From positions 23,469,990 to 23,533,989 of the forward strand of contig JAQNBH010000014.1 in assembly GCA_028752905.1 (NCBI GenBank): a DNA stretch of 64,000 nt, given 5' to 3'. Source of the stretch: Cladorhizidae sp. MBARI D1340-BT2 (lineage: Eukaryota > Porifera > Demospongiae > Poecilosclerida > Cladorhizidae). Below, one piece after another: positions 23,552-34,381 of the stretch. Position numbers and translations under genes: made by a program. Below the pieces are notes generated by a model. It was not told where the DNA came from and searched no databases. It was given only the letters and a program-made list of their open reading frames with translations. Position 1 is the stretch's first letter. Each line of letters starts with the position of its first letter.

Positions 23552-26436
23552 TGGGCTTCATTTAGGGTGTGGCGAGGTGGGGCGAGTGCCCCACCTGAGC
23601 GCAATTTCGCCCCACCTGAGAAGTTCACTAGTCATGATTAGTGAGCTTCCGATTTTTTTAAAGTGTAGAGATAAATCAATGTGTAAGTAATAATGATATG
23701 TAATATAATGAGTATATAATATAGATAAATCAATGTGTAAGTAATAATAATAAGTAATATAATAAGTAAGTAATAATAATATGTAATATGCAAAATAACA
23801 CAAGTTCATGTTACTATTCTTCTGTTTTTTTCTTGCTCAAACTTCGACTATTTCGTCAAGATTACCATCTGTTAGTTGGCCCGGTGACTCAATAGTGATT
23901 TTCATCAGATGTGACAAGCTAGTGTCATTCAAACTGCTGTGTAGCCTTGTCTTAATAAGCTTCATCTGAGAGAAGCTCCTCTCTACGGAGGCAGTAGCCA
24001 CTGACTGATCTTTGCAATAGTGTGCAGGTTTGGAAACATGGTTGCCAACATGTCGTTCGAAACCAAATCTTCAAGCTGTGACTTCATATTATCTTTGGGT
24101 TGTTTCGCCATATGTCGTCGATATGTTATCTACTCAGTGTGGATCACAGAGGAGATAAGTGCTTTCTTAACGGTTAGGTTACCAAGTAATGTCTGGCAAG
24201 GTTTGTCTGTCCCGTAGTGAGAGAGAGGTGTTCCAATGGAAGTTTTGCCATACTGAGGAAGATCAGGCAAATCAAAACTAGGCATTTTCATTGGATCAAA
24301 GATGCTCATTGCTGAACAACATCATAGACGAGGAAAATCGAGAGGAAATGTTGTCTTTCAAATGTACGATGAATGGCTTAGCTACATTCGCCTGGAAGGT
24401 GGTGATGTCTTCAAGAGAAACTTCGATGTCAGCTGTTTTTTCTAGATTTTCAGCTTCATCTAACAACTCGAGTACCCAATTTGCAGCTGGTAAAACTGTG
24501 TCATCAAGTGCATCAAGGGTGGAATCGACTAAGCTAGATATGATGGACAAGTCGAGATGCTCGGTTTGGAGTGTTTTGCTGAGTTTAGCAACTTGTGGGA
24601 GGGTGTAGTCAAGCATGTACATAGCTGCGACTGTGGAGACCTTGCTGAGAGCTTTGCTAAGTCCGAGTGCTTCTGACTCATGTGTAGTCTCATGGATGTT
24701 GTTGAGAGCCACTACGATCGCACCATAGCTTGCCTTCATGCTTTTACACATCACTCATGTGCCAGCCAGCATGTATCGGATGGGTTAGCAATTTTCAACT
24801 CTGGTAAGTCGAGCACACTCTGGACCGCCTTGAGAGATTCTGCTCTCTTTGGGGAGTAGTGGAAGTATTTCCATAGAGCCATCGGGGTCACATACACATG
24901 TTTGATTCCTTTAGTAGAGTTTGCAGCCTGAACACAAGCTAGCTGCAGGAAGTGGCAGTGGCAGTGCACAAACAAAGCATGGGGTGCAAGCGTCTTCATT
25001 CGAGTTTGGACTCCAGTGTTTTTCCCTGAAAATATACTCGCTCCATCAAAGCCCATCCCGACAATTCTGTTGATCTGAAGTTTCTTCTCCTTCAAACACT
25101 CAACGAGAGCAGAGAAAATACTCTCTGCATTTGCTTGACATAAATGAACAATCTCCAAGAAATGCTCCTCAGGTATACCCTTTTTCTCCCAGCGACAAAA
25201 TACTGACATCTCTTCCACTGTAGTGATAAATGTACACTCATCTGCCATTATGCTGTAATGAGAGCTTGTTGAAGGCATTTCAGAATGGACTCTTCAACCC
25301 ATGTTCCTAAAGCTTGGACAAATTCAACTACGGCTACGTGAGATGTGTACATTGCATTCCTCCCTGTCTTCTCCATGAAGTACTTCAAATCTTCACCACT
25401 ACAAGATACAACCAAGTCAACCAACTTGCAATGTGTTGACAGGCGAGGAAGTGAGTACAACGTATCAAAGATTTGATAGCAACCCTATTCCTCATTCTCT
25501 CTTGTGTTCCCACTTTTTGAAGTTGTTGAACGATGGATCCTCCAAGTAGGGTAGCCAAAACTGCTTGACTTGCTATGATATGACCATCACTCTTATCATG
25601 AGCTTTCATCCGGGCAGCAGCATTTTTCCAGTTAGTGAATGGCTTTGTTGTCCAAACGCCACCTGCTTGTTGAATTGACCTCCCAGAAACTTTGCAGATT
25701 TTGCAAAATGCACCTTAAGCATCTGCATCATATTGTAGCCAAGGATAATCTTCTTCCCAAGTCTTGCAGTATTTTCCAGTACTTGAGTATGGCGTAGAAC
25801 TGGTACGTTTCTTGGGTAGTGTTGGTGAACTAGTAGAAGGTGTCTTGCTTGGAATAACCTCTATTTCCTCTTCAGACTCAGCTTCACTACTACTTATGTT
25901 ACTAGTACTAGCAGCTGCTTTACTAGATCTCCCCCCAAAAGATCGAATACCATTATAAACTTAATGCTCAATGCATTATTGAGAGCCTCATTATGTAGAG
26001 CTATTAAGAGTGTGCTATTTTTAGATATAAAGTCTTTATATCACACTCCTTTAAGTGCAATTGTGGATTGCAATTTAAAGTGCTGACAGATGACCACAAT
26101 TGCTGTCAGTAGCCCTTTATCAATAGAGTATTGCTGTAAAGGCACTTGAGATTAGTTAGTCAGCACTTCCTGTGGTGTAGGTGCTAAATGTGATATTCTA
26201 AAAATAACTTTCTAACAAAATACCCTTTGTGACCCAGTATTCATTTATGGTTTTAAAAGTGACTGAAAATGCACCAGAAGCGACCTCGTACAATACAATG
26301 ATAAAAAATTTCTGGGGGGGTGCATCCAGACCCCCCTTCAGGGTGTGCTACACGTGCCGGTGCCGGGGCATCGCCCCACCACTTCTTTATATTAATTACA
26401 TTTGCCACACCTGAGAACAATTCCTAAATGAAGGCC
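23552..26436 (-). mobile_element. hAT transposon with terminal repeats and 8-bp target duplication
   Basis: Bounded by short terminal inverted repeats: the left end reads 'tgggcttcatttagg', the right end read inward reads 'ggccttcatttagg'. Flanks are 'tcattggc' (23544-23551) and 'tgattggc' (26437-26444), an 8-bp target duplication with one mismatch; 8 bp is the hAT hallmark. Copy A of the host repeat has the uninterrupted site, confirming insertion. Size about 2885 bp; the one gene is on the minus strand. Confidence 0.85.
23825..25960 (-). pseudogene. hAT transposase, TTF-zinc-finger/DUF4371 type, broken
   Basis: Reading 5'-3' on the minus strand: a Ser/Glu-rich N terminus (about 25960-25770), a TTF-type zinc finger ('DYPWLQYDADA' stop 'GAFCKICKV' ... 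'WTTKPFTNWKNA', about 25745-25620), 'HIIASQAVLATLLGG', the catalytic region with 'SIMADECT' and 'GMGFDGASIFSGKNTGVQTR' and 'HCHCHFLQLACVQAA' (25278-24751), a helical insertion region (24754-24296), and the C-terminal hAT dimerisation motif 'ATASVERSFSQMKLIKTRLH' at about 23990-23930, ending with a stop near 23830. Domain order is complete and resembles ZMYM1/ZNF862-like hAT proteins. At least one in-frame stop in the zinc finger and several frameshifts make this copy inactive. Confidence 0.85.
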
Positions 26437-26584
26437 TGATTGGCATCTATAATGTCTTGAGACAGCTGTAGGATGAATGTTTGAGGAACAACCAGATGTC
26501 AAAGAAAGATTGTTGGAAGATGTCCACGTATAACTTGCTCTTTGATGTTCATCTACATGAAAGAATCCTCAAAATTACAAGAGT
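26437..26584 (+). mobile_element. chimeric Penelope/hAT repeat, copy B (right part)
   Basis: Continues copy B after the inserted hAT: 'atctataatgtcttgagaca' and 'tatgaaagaatcctcaaaattaca'-type sequence also occur, reversed, in copy A at about 15290-15440. Similarity ends near 26584, where the next retroelement begins with its 3' end. Confidence 0.75.
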
Positions 26585-29500
26585 TTTTTTAACTGGAAGC
26601 ACAATCATTAGTACGAAGTATAACAACAACAACAGCACCAACAACAACAGAAATAGTCCATGTTCAGGCCTGCCTGTCCACCCTAGGAGATAGGGTAGAC
26701 GACGGAACCACATTACTGCATTACCTCTCCAAAGGCAGATGGCCAAACATTGGAAGAGGTGACGCATAGACTCCGCTGGAGGTATCTCTCGGCGCTGCCC
26801 TTGGAGTCGTCCAATTGCCTCGATGGTGTCCAGCCCCTCCTCACTCCAAACTCCCATTGCCTCTACTGCTACTGGGATGAAGTTGATCCCCACTGAGTGA
26901 CAGGGCGCAGAATGAACAGCCATCTTTCTGGCTCTGGCAACAGATAGTTCATGACCTTGAGTGGTGGAGGCTGCAGCAATTGTCGCCTGTTGAAGGGGCG
27001 AGATGACTGTGACGTCAATGGCAGCTGGTTGGCCCCTTTTCCATATTGGTGGGAAAACATCAGCTGGGTGGCTAGCGGATCCTGGAATGAGAGCCAGCAC
27101 TTCTTTCTTGGGCGCCAAAGCAGCAGACTGCGATGCAGAATATAGTGCATCCCTAATAGAGTCATGCCGAAAGATCCTATCACCGTTGCCACCACAGCCA
27201 ACCTGGTGATCACCAAAAGGGTCAGTGATAACCTGGCATATGGAGCACTGAGTTCCGTCCTCAACTATCCAAATTCCCAAACAATACTGCATGCACAGAC
27301 GGAACTCAGAGTCAAAGAGATGGAGACCAAGGGCCTGGGAAGGAACAACATTGAGCCAATCACCTGCATGGGGAGTTGCACAACAGAGAGGCAAAGCCTT
27401 TGATCTCATGTCCTGGGCCTGAGCGATGAGAGAAACATTGGCTGCCTGATCTATTGAGCGAGATAGGGCCTTTTGTGTGAGGGGAAAATCAATGTCTTGG
27501 AGAGAACGCCATTCTGGTTTTTCTGCATTAAGGGCCAATTCGGACAGAGCAGAGGCTGTGTGAGGAGAAACCTTTGGCGTATTCCCAAGTATACTGCTAA
27601 TGAGACCTTTAGAGGCATGCAAAGAGCTAAGGAAAGCTGCTGGGGCATGTAGCAAAGCCTGTCGGATGTTGAGACCTCCTAGGGAGCTTGGAAAGGTTGC
27701 CTTTTCCCATGACCAGTCTCAGACAATACAACCAGCAAGGTCAGAGACGGCTTCCTGCATGGTGTTATCTAAAACTTTCAATGCTTCTTGGAGATGGCAA
27801 GAGGGACATGTGTGGAGGGCGAAAATTATCTTTGGAAGCATCAGGTAGGAAAGTAGCAGCGTTGTCTCCATCTGCGAGTCCTGGAGGTCAGGCAGGCAGG
27901 ATAGAATCTTCTCCAATTTCTTTACCCGGTTCAGGAGTGTGGCTTCACAAAATGAGGGAGGACCTAGTGGGGTACCCAACATGATGAAACCCTTCGCGAG
28001 AGATGGGGATATCCGAAGGGAGGGGATTAGGAAGGGGGCAGGAGGCCTCAGGTAGTGTAAAAGGGATTTCAGTCGATTCAAATGGAGGCCACGAGCAGGA
28101 CCATCTTCTTCAATAATGGTCAAAGCATCATACAGATCCTTGGCCGAACCACACAGTTATCGATCATCAAGATCAAGAGGCCTGGCACTTGCTTGCAGAT
28201 CTTCTCAACTAGCGGATGGAGAGCCAGAGAAAAGCCGAGTAGGTCTAACGGATCGCCCTGCTGGACCCCACTGCAGCTGGGGATGGAATAATTACCAAAA
28301 TGGAGGAGAGATCTAGTACCATAGCACATCTCCATCCAAGCAGATCCCGAGGGTATGAAGGCATTAGAGAAATCGAGTAAGAGTGTCCATTTTTCTTCAG
28401 GAAGAATATCAATATCCTCTTGCACCCGGGTCAAGGCATGAACAATGGATTCGCATCCCACAGATACTCCCACTCCAACTTGTGAAGGGGTTGAAAGACT
28501 CTGTTCTCACCGCCCTTGAGATGCACTTGGAAGTTAGGCGGCGCAAGACTTCCCCTACAGCAATGGGCCTAAGCCCAGCCCTTCTCTTCCTGCTAGCAAG
28601 GAGAGAAGCCACACAGAGATGTGGAATAACTTCAGAGGGAGCACCGCCCACACATAGGAGGTTGACCAATTCTTGAAGGGGTAGAAGGGCACTATTTTGT
28701 CTATCTAGTGATGGACAGAATATAGCTTCTTTGATGTGAATGGCTCTAAAATTAGATGGGCCAGGAGCAGAGCCATTAGGGAATGAAAAGATGACATCCT
28801 CTGCTGAGACACCCTGACAGGAGATGGTACGGGTCAGTTGGCAAAGAAGATGGACGTGTCTGAGGGTGTTTAGACAGCATGTCATCAAAGGAATCAGCAT
28901 CTGCCAGAACAAGCCCATCTGATGTAAGAATCTAGATAGCTTTCTTGTATTGACCGTCCTCCACAGCGCTCCGATTCTGTCTAGCAGTGGCCACTCTCAG
29001 CAACTCTGGGGTCACCTTCTGATGCTTCCCTTGGCAGTTGTGAAGCTTGGAACTCCACAGTAGACCATAGACCCAGGAAATCACCCCCTTTCTACCTACG
29101 TATCCTAGCCTTGACGAGCATTTCTGTAGCACGCCAATGACTCCCACCCCTTCACTTAGGTGTGGCCAGAATACATCATGGTAACATAAAGACATTGCTC
29201 CAGGCAGCTATATCTGAAGGATCTGCGGACAATGTCACGAAATACCTCACCGAAAAGACCGGCCCAATCATCTCTTGCTCCTATAGGGACATGCTTAAGG
29301 GTGATGGTCTTTGACCTAAGGATGGAAGTTAGGGATAGTAGATTGATTTGATGATCAGCTGGTAGACCAGTGTTAGTGGTAGAGGTGGAGACGTAGCAGG
29401 AGATGTAGGTGGTGGCTGAGACGAGAGAGGTGGAACTTGCAGCAAAGTTGGTGGAGAAGATTGATGATATATAGTTATAGCAGGTTGGGTAGTAGCTGTA

Positions 29501-29695
29501 GAATGTTGTCCAGGGGCGAGGTCAGGTGAGCCATTGGTTGGAAAGGGGTTGACATGTCCCTCATGGCTAACATGTTGGTTAATAGAACCAACAACTGAAG
29601 AGTCAGAGCCTGAGGATGAGATGGGGATGATGTGAGCAGATGTGCAGTGCAAATGACCCGTATGCGTAGTTCTACGTGGTTTACGGTTGAAGATT
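26585..29695 (-). mobile_element. R2-like non-LTR retrotransposon, copy 1 (RT + restriction-like endonuclease)
   Basis: On the minus strand, 5' to 3': a Ser/Pro-rich leader with possible N-terminal Cys (29650-29330), 'KVTPELLRVATARQNRSAV' (about 29020), RT fingers 'FSFPNGSAPGPSNFRAIHIK' and 'RPIAVGEVLRRLTSKC' (28918-28500), RT palm 'LLLDFSNAF', 'SGVQQGDPLD', and a YxDD position degraded to 'MIDN' (28473-28180), thumb (28123-27719), then 27655-26696 with 'DWLNVVPSQALGL', a CCHC knuckle ('CSICQVITDPFGDHQVGC') and REL-endonuclease residues 'RHDSIRDAL', 'PADVFPP' and 'AAIDVTV'. Frameshifts separate the blocks. The 3' end is a GTT-rich tail (26620-26655, minus strand). The endonuclease downstream of the RT separates it from jockey/CR1/L1 types. 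Confidence 0.85.
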
Positions 29696-30113
29696 CAAGC
29701 CATGGGTGTAGCCAGGGAGGGGGGAGCAAATGCCTCCCCCCCCCTTTTTGCCAGGACAAAAAATTATGAGCTAAATTATTGTTTATCCAAAAAATTGTAT
29801 TGATGACTGCTTACCAGATGTTTTAGCATTCTTAATGCTGCCAAAGATTGTAGAGAAGCTGATTATAAGCGGCTTCTTTCTCAACAAGTTTTACTTCACT
29901 AACTTAAGCTTCAAGCTCATTTACTTTTGAGTTCAGAGGTCAATTGCAAAGGTTGTGTGTGGCTGTTTCAATTTGACCACAGCTATGCTATTATTGCAAC
30001 AATGTGGAGCTGCTAAGAAGCCAACATGAAAGATGTCCAAATGCTGTATAGATCAAGAAAGTTAAACCACCTGCAAACTCAAGGTAAATGATGATTACCA
30101 AAAAAATACATGC

Positions 30114-32730
30114 ATGTACACATACAGTAATATAGTGGTCCCTGAATCACCCAGTCCCTCAACTTCTGAAGTAGAGATCACAGCCACTTCCTCTATTATA
30201 CCATTCTTTGAATATGACTCGGAATCTGATCAGAGCACTGATTCTCTTCCACCATTCCCAAAGCATCCTCATATTGAGCAGGAGCCTGAGGTATCAGTAG
30301 TTAATATAGATGTAGCTTACTTGGCCAAGAGAAGAAGTTCTTTAACCGAACATGAAAAGTACAACTTCTACTGTAACCACTTCACTCCTGATATCCTAAG
30401 TTCTCATGTGCTGTCTACATCGGTATTTAAGCTGGTTGACTTACAGTTGGCAAGAAAATGGTGGGTACTGTCTTCCTTGTGTGCTCTTTGCTAGGAGCAT
30501 AGACGTACGGAAAGGTAAAGGGGTGTTTGTTGAGACATCATTTACCAACTTCAAGAAGATGTATGAAGTGTGTGATCTCCATGCAGCTAGAGGTTACCAC
30601 AAAGATGCCATTGCTGTCTGTGATGCTTTCATAGAGAGGATGAGTGGTAAGCGAGAGAGTGTGTTAATTCAACTGAGAGAAGGAACAAGAGAAACTATCC
30701 AGAACAAAACTGCTCTATCATAGAGATAATTGGGGTCAATCGAAGAATAGACCCGAGCACGGCCCGGGTGACTATTCTTCAGAAGATCCCGGCCTGGGTG
30801 ACTATTCTTCAGAAGATACTGCTCGGGCTAGGGCAGGGGCTAGGGCTAGGGCTGGGGCTAGGGCTAGGGCTTTCTCTCCGAATGCATTCCAGAGCCTATG
30901 TGATCATATTGCTCTCCAATTCCCAATATAGATCTAGCTCGGGTGGCTATACTTCAGAAGGTTCCGGCTCGGGTGACTATTCTTCATAAGATCGGGTTTT
31001 CCTTGGCCCGGGTGACTATTCTTCAATTGATCCGATAATTGTCTTGTGTGGTTGGCAGAACAATGCTCTCCATGGTCATCATGATAGTGGCACTGATATA
31101 GAAGGTGCACAAGCAGCATGGCAACTTTTGTGCTTTGCTCAACTTCCATATCTCAGGTGGAGACACGATCTTGGGGGATCATCTTCAGAGTGCAGCTAGA
31201 AATTCCACTTACACATCCCCTTATATTCAGAATCAGTTGATCACCATACTCAGTGACTATATTCGTAATGCAATCTTAAGAAAGGTTTGTATGTCTTTGC
31301 TACACTTTGATTGCAGATGAGGTCATTGATTGCTCCAACAAGGAACAACTCAGTGAGCCTGAAACTGCTTCAATCAGAGAGGCTCTCATTAGAATGTGAG
31401 AGTGGCATTACTGGCAAAGCATTGTCTGACAAGATGCTTGGTTTTGTCAGAAATCACCTAGATACATTAAATATGCATGGTCAGGCCTATAACGAAGCTA
31501 GCAAGATGTCCAGAAAGACAAATGGAGCTGCAGCTAGAATAACTTCTCAGTACCCCCTTGCCCTTTACACCCATTGTGCTTCTCATTGTTTGAACTTGGC
31601 AGTTGTGGCTTCATTCAAAGAAGTGAGCATCCGTAACATGATTGGTATTGTGAAGCGACTGTCCATCTTCTTTTTTGCACACCCCAAGCATCATAAGAAG
31701 TTGGAAGAAGCTATAAAGAACACTCAGCCAGAATCGAACGTGGTGAAGCTCACAGATATCTGCAGAACAAGATGGATTGAACGCATCGACGCTCTCGATC
31801 GTATTAAGAAACTTCACTCCTCCATTGTTGCTTGTTTTTAGAGCATTTCAGCTGAAGGTTCTTGCATGTGGTCTCCTGACTCTGTGACAAATGCCAGTAC
31901 TCTCTTGCTGACAACAGAATTCATCAGTGCTCTTGTGATTACCAATGAGTGTCTACAGTACCTCAGGGGCCTCACAATGAGCCTTCAAGAGTAGGCTAAG
32001 GATATAGTTCAGGCAGTGTCTGAGATCAAGACTTTGACATCATCCCTCAAGCAAGTCAGAGAGAATGTTGACTCCTACCACAGTTTGAAACTCTGATCTC
32101 TGAAATGTGTAATGAGGTGGGGACTACACCATCAATACCCAGGTCATCAGCAACAATGTAATCCCTCTGAATACTTTAGAAGAACTATCACAGTTCCAAT
32201 TTTGGACCATCTTTTTGCTGAGCTTGACAAGCGGTTTAGTTCACATCAAAAAATTGCTTTTCAAGGTCTATACTTGGTACCATGAGTTTTGGTAGCCGAA
32301 GATCTGCAACTGTGTCCAGTGTGGTGATGAAAGTGGGAGAGCTATATGCTGTAAACCTATCAAATGTGTCTTCTCTCAGTGGTGAGATCCACAACTGGTA
32401 CACCAAGTGGAAATCTGAAGAGAAAGATCACGGCATATTCACTTCCTTCAACTGTCTCCTCAACATTAATCCGCATCTCTAGCTTTTACCCTAACATCAA
32501 AGCCCTTGTTACTATTCTCTGCACCCTCCCTGTAACTTCATGCTCTGCTGAGAGATCTTTCAATCGGCTTAAATGTACCAAAACTGTCCTTAGGTCTAGC
32601 ATGAGTAATGAATGTCTCTCAAGCCTGACTCTACTTCACATGCATCAAGACATACCATTGACATTGAAGAAGTTATTGATGAGTTCTCCAGACGTCATCC
32701 CAGTAGAATTCAACTTTCTGACTCCTCTCA
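30114..32730 (+). pseudogene. hAT transposase (P52rIPK/ZMYM-like), broken
   Basis: Pieces in the canonical order on the + strand: an acidic N terminus; a TTF-type zinc-finger region ('ENGGYCLPCVLFARSIDV', 'KGVFVETSFTNFKKMYEV', 'AARGYHKDAI', 30114-30720); after a 301-bp insertion, 'HGNFCALLNFHISGGDTI' (about 31105-31170) and 'ATYTSPYIQNQLITIL'-type sequence; the catalytic core with 'MSRKTNGAAARITSQYPLAL' and 'THCASHCLNLAVVASFKE' (31311-31841); and the C-terminal dimerisation motif 'TSCSAERSFNRLKCTKTVLR' at about 32535-32595. It contains frameshifts, stops and the MITE. This family includes domesticated vertebrate proteins, but nothing here suggests domestication. Confidence 0.82.
30733..31033. 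mobile_element. 301-bp MITE with perfect 8-bp target duplication
   Basis: Flanked on both sides by gataattg (30725-30732 and 31034-31041). Ends are inverted: left 'gggtcaatcgaagaatag', right read inward 'ggatcaattgaagaatag'. The interior has several copies of 'gggtgactattcttcagaag' and a (ctaggg)-type hexamer run at about 30831-30871. The 8-bp duplication fits a non-autonomous hAT-type element. It splits the hAT transposase gene. Confidence 0.85.
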
Positions 32731-34381
32731 ATAGCTATCTCTTCATTGTGTTGCTTCATTTTTTCTTCACTGTGGCTAGACAGGGTTTCATTTCATTTAG
32801 AGTATTAGCCAAGGGTGGGTAACTGGAGGAATCTGGATTTTAAGGGGGGGCATGATGGTTAAAGATGTGACAAAGTTTCACAAACACCATCTGGGGATCG
32901 GGGTATGCTTGAACGTGTGTGTGTGTCTGCAGGGTTTCATACAGGATTTTGAGTTTTGGGAAGGGGGGGGGGGGAACTCCAAAGTTTGGTATTGATGTGG
33001 AGGGGGGGTGTATAATCACATAACAACCAGGATGAGGGCTGGAGGCATGCTCACCCCCCCAAAAAATAAAAAAATAGATGCTCTGAGATTAATAATTCTT
33101 AGGAATTCTGGGGGTACTAGTAGTCAGTTCTAAAAGCGAAGTCTACAAAGCCAGACTCAGTTTTATTTAGGTTGTGAAGGGGGGCAGAAGGGGGGGTAGA
33201 ATTTCTCACTAATTTCTATGCTTAATGTGCTTTAATATAGAATTGTTAAGGAAAAGAAAAAAATTTGGGTGGCGGGTGGGAAGCTGGTGTTTGAGATCAA
33301 GACTTTTCCCCCCCTTTTTTCTAAAATCCTGGCTATGCCCCTTGCAATTTCATTCTTTGGCCACCTCATAACGATCTTTACATGATTAATAGTAAGCTAA
33401 CAGCTTCCCTTCAAGAGTTTTCACATGTTACTTGTCTTTTAGTACACAGAAAGCTTTAGCATTGGTATAATTATGTTAACTTCAAAGCTGGTATCAGAAT
33501 GGTCGGTGGTCGTAAATTGTTCCCTCAGAAGTATTCTTGATGGAGGTCAAGCTGAAGCATAATCAAATTGTTTATAGATTTTTCGTCTTAGCCAAAATTT
33601 GCACCAAAATGGACTTTCCCAGCATATATTCCAGTGAGCAGGCTCTTAGATCCCTCCTTGGTGAGAGACTTCCTTAGACCATCTTCAAAACCGTCAACTC
33701 CTTTTCAATTGTTTACTTGCCAGCCATGCCACCACACAGTTCTTCCAGCATTCACAAATTACCCACCAATCTATGGTATATAACACAACATTTTATTTGG
33801 ATATAAATTAAAACTAAAAAAACACTTAAAAGAAGATAAAATGTTGATAGTGATGGCGAAAATGTTTAAAATCATACTTCAACAAATGGATACTTATTCG
33901 TATAACAAAGGAAAGATCTTGTCCAGACAAGAACCTGTAATTGGAGGAAGGGGGAAACAGAGGAAAGGAGGTGAGAAAGAGGAAGATAAAAGCAGGTCAG
34001 TGATGGTGGAACTGAAGAGGTAAGAGCAACATTTTTGGTTATGAACAGATGGAAACATTAAACATTACTCAAATATATTTCTACTTTTCTACTAAGCAAT
34101 AGTCCAAGGTGTGCACAAAATGCGGCAACATGATATTCATACTACATCGATTACTTTTAAAAGTTTCTGCATCGTGATGGGTCAGAAGATGACCTCATCC
34201 ACTGCAAATCTGGACAGATAGCAGCCCATGCAGCAGCAGCTATCACTGACAAGACAACCAAATTGCACATGGTGATGTATGAATCTGGCCTAGCAATATC
34301 AGTTGATGAATTATTGTCAGCCAATCGAGATCTGTGATCATTACGATAATACAGGTACCATAAACTTATAATAATTTATAA

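Larger units (their letters stand above)
29701..33344 (+). mobile_element. hAT transposon, second copy, interrupted by a MITE
   Basis: The left end 'catgggtgtagccagg' (29701) and the right end, read inward from about 33344 ('caaggggcatagccagg'), form imperfect terminal inverted repeats, each followed by a G-rich or C-rich run as in many hAT ends. I could not see a clean 8-bp duplication, so the exact boundaries are approximate. The enclosed gene is on the + strand. 32825-33330 near the right end is non-coding, with several G-runs. Confidence 0.65.
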
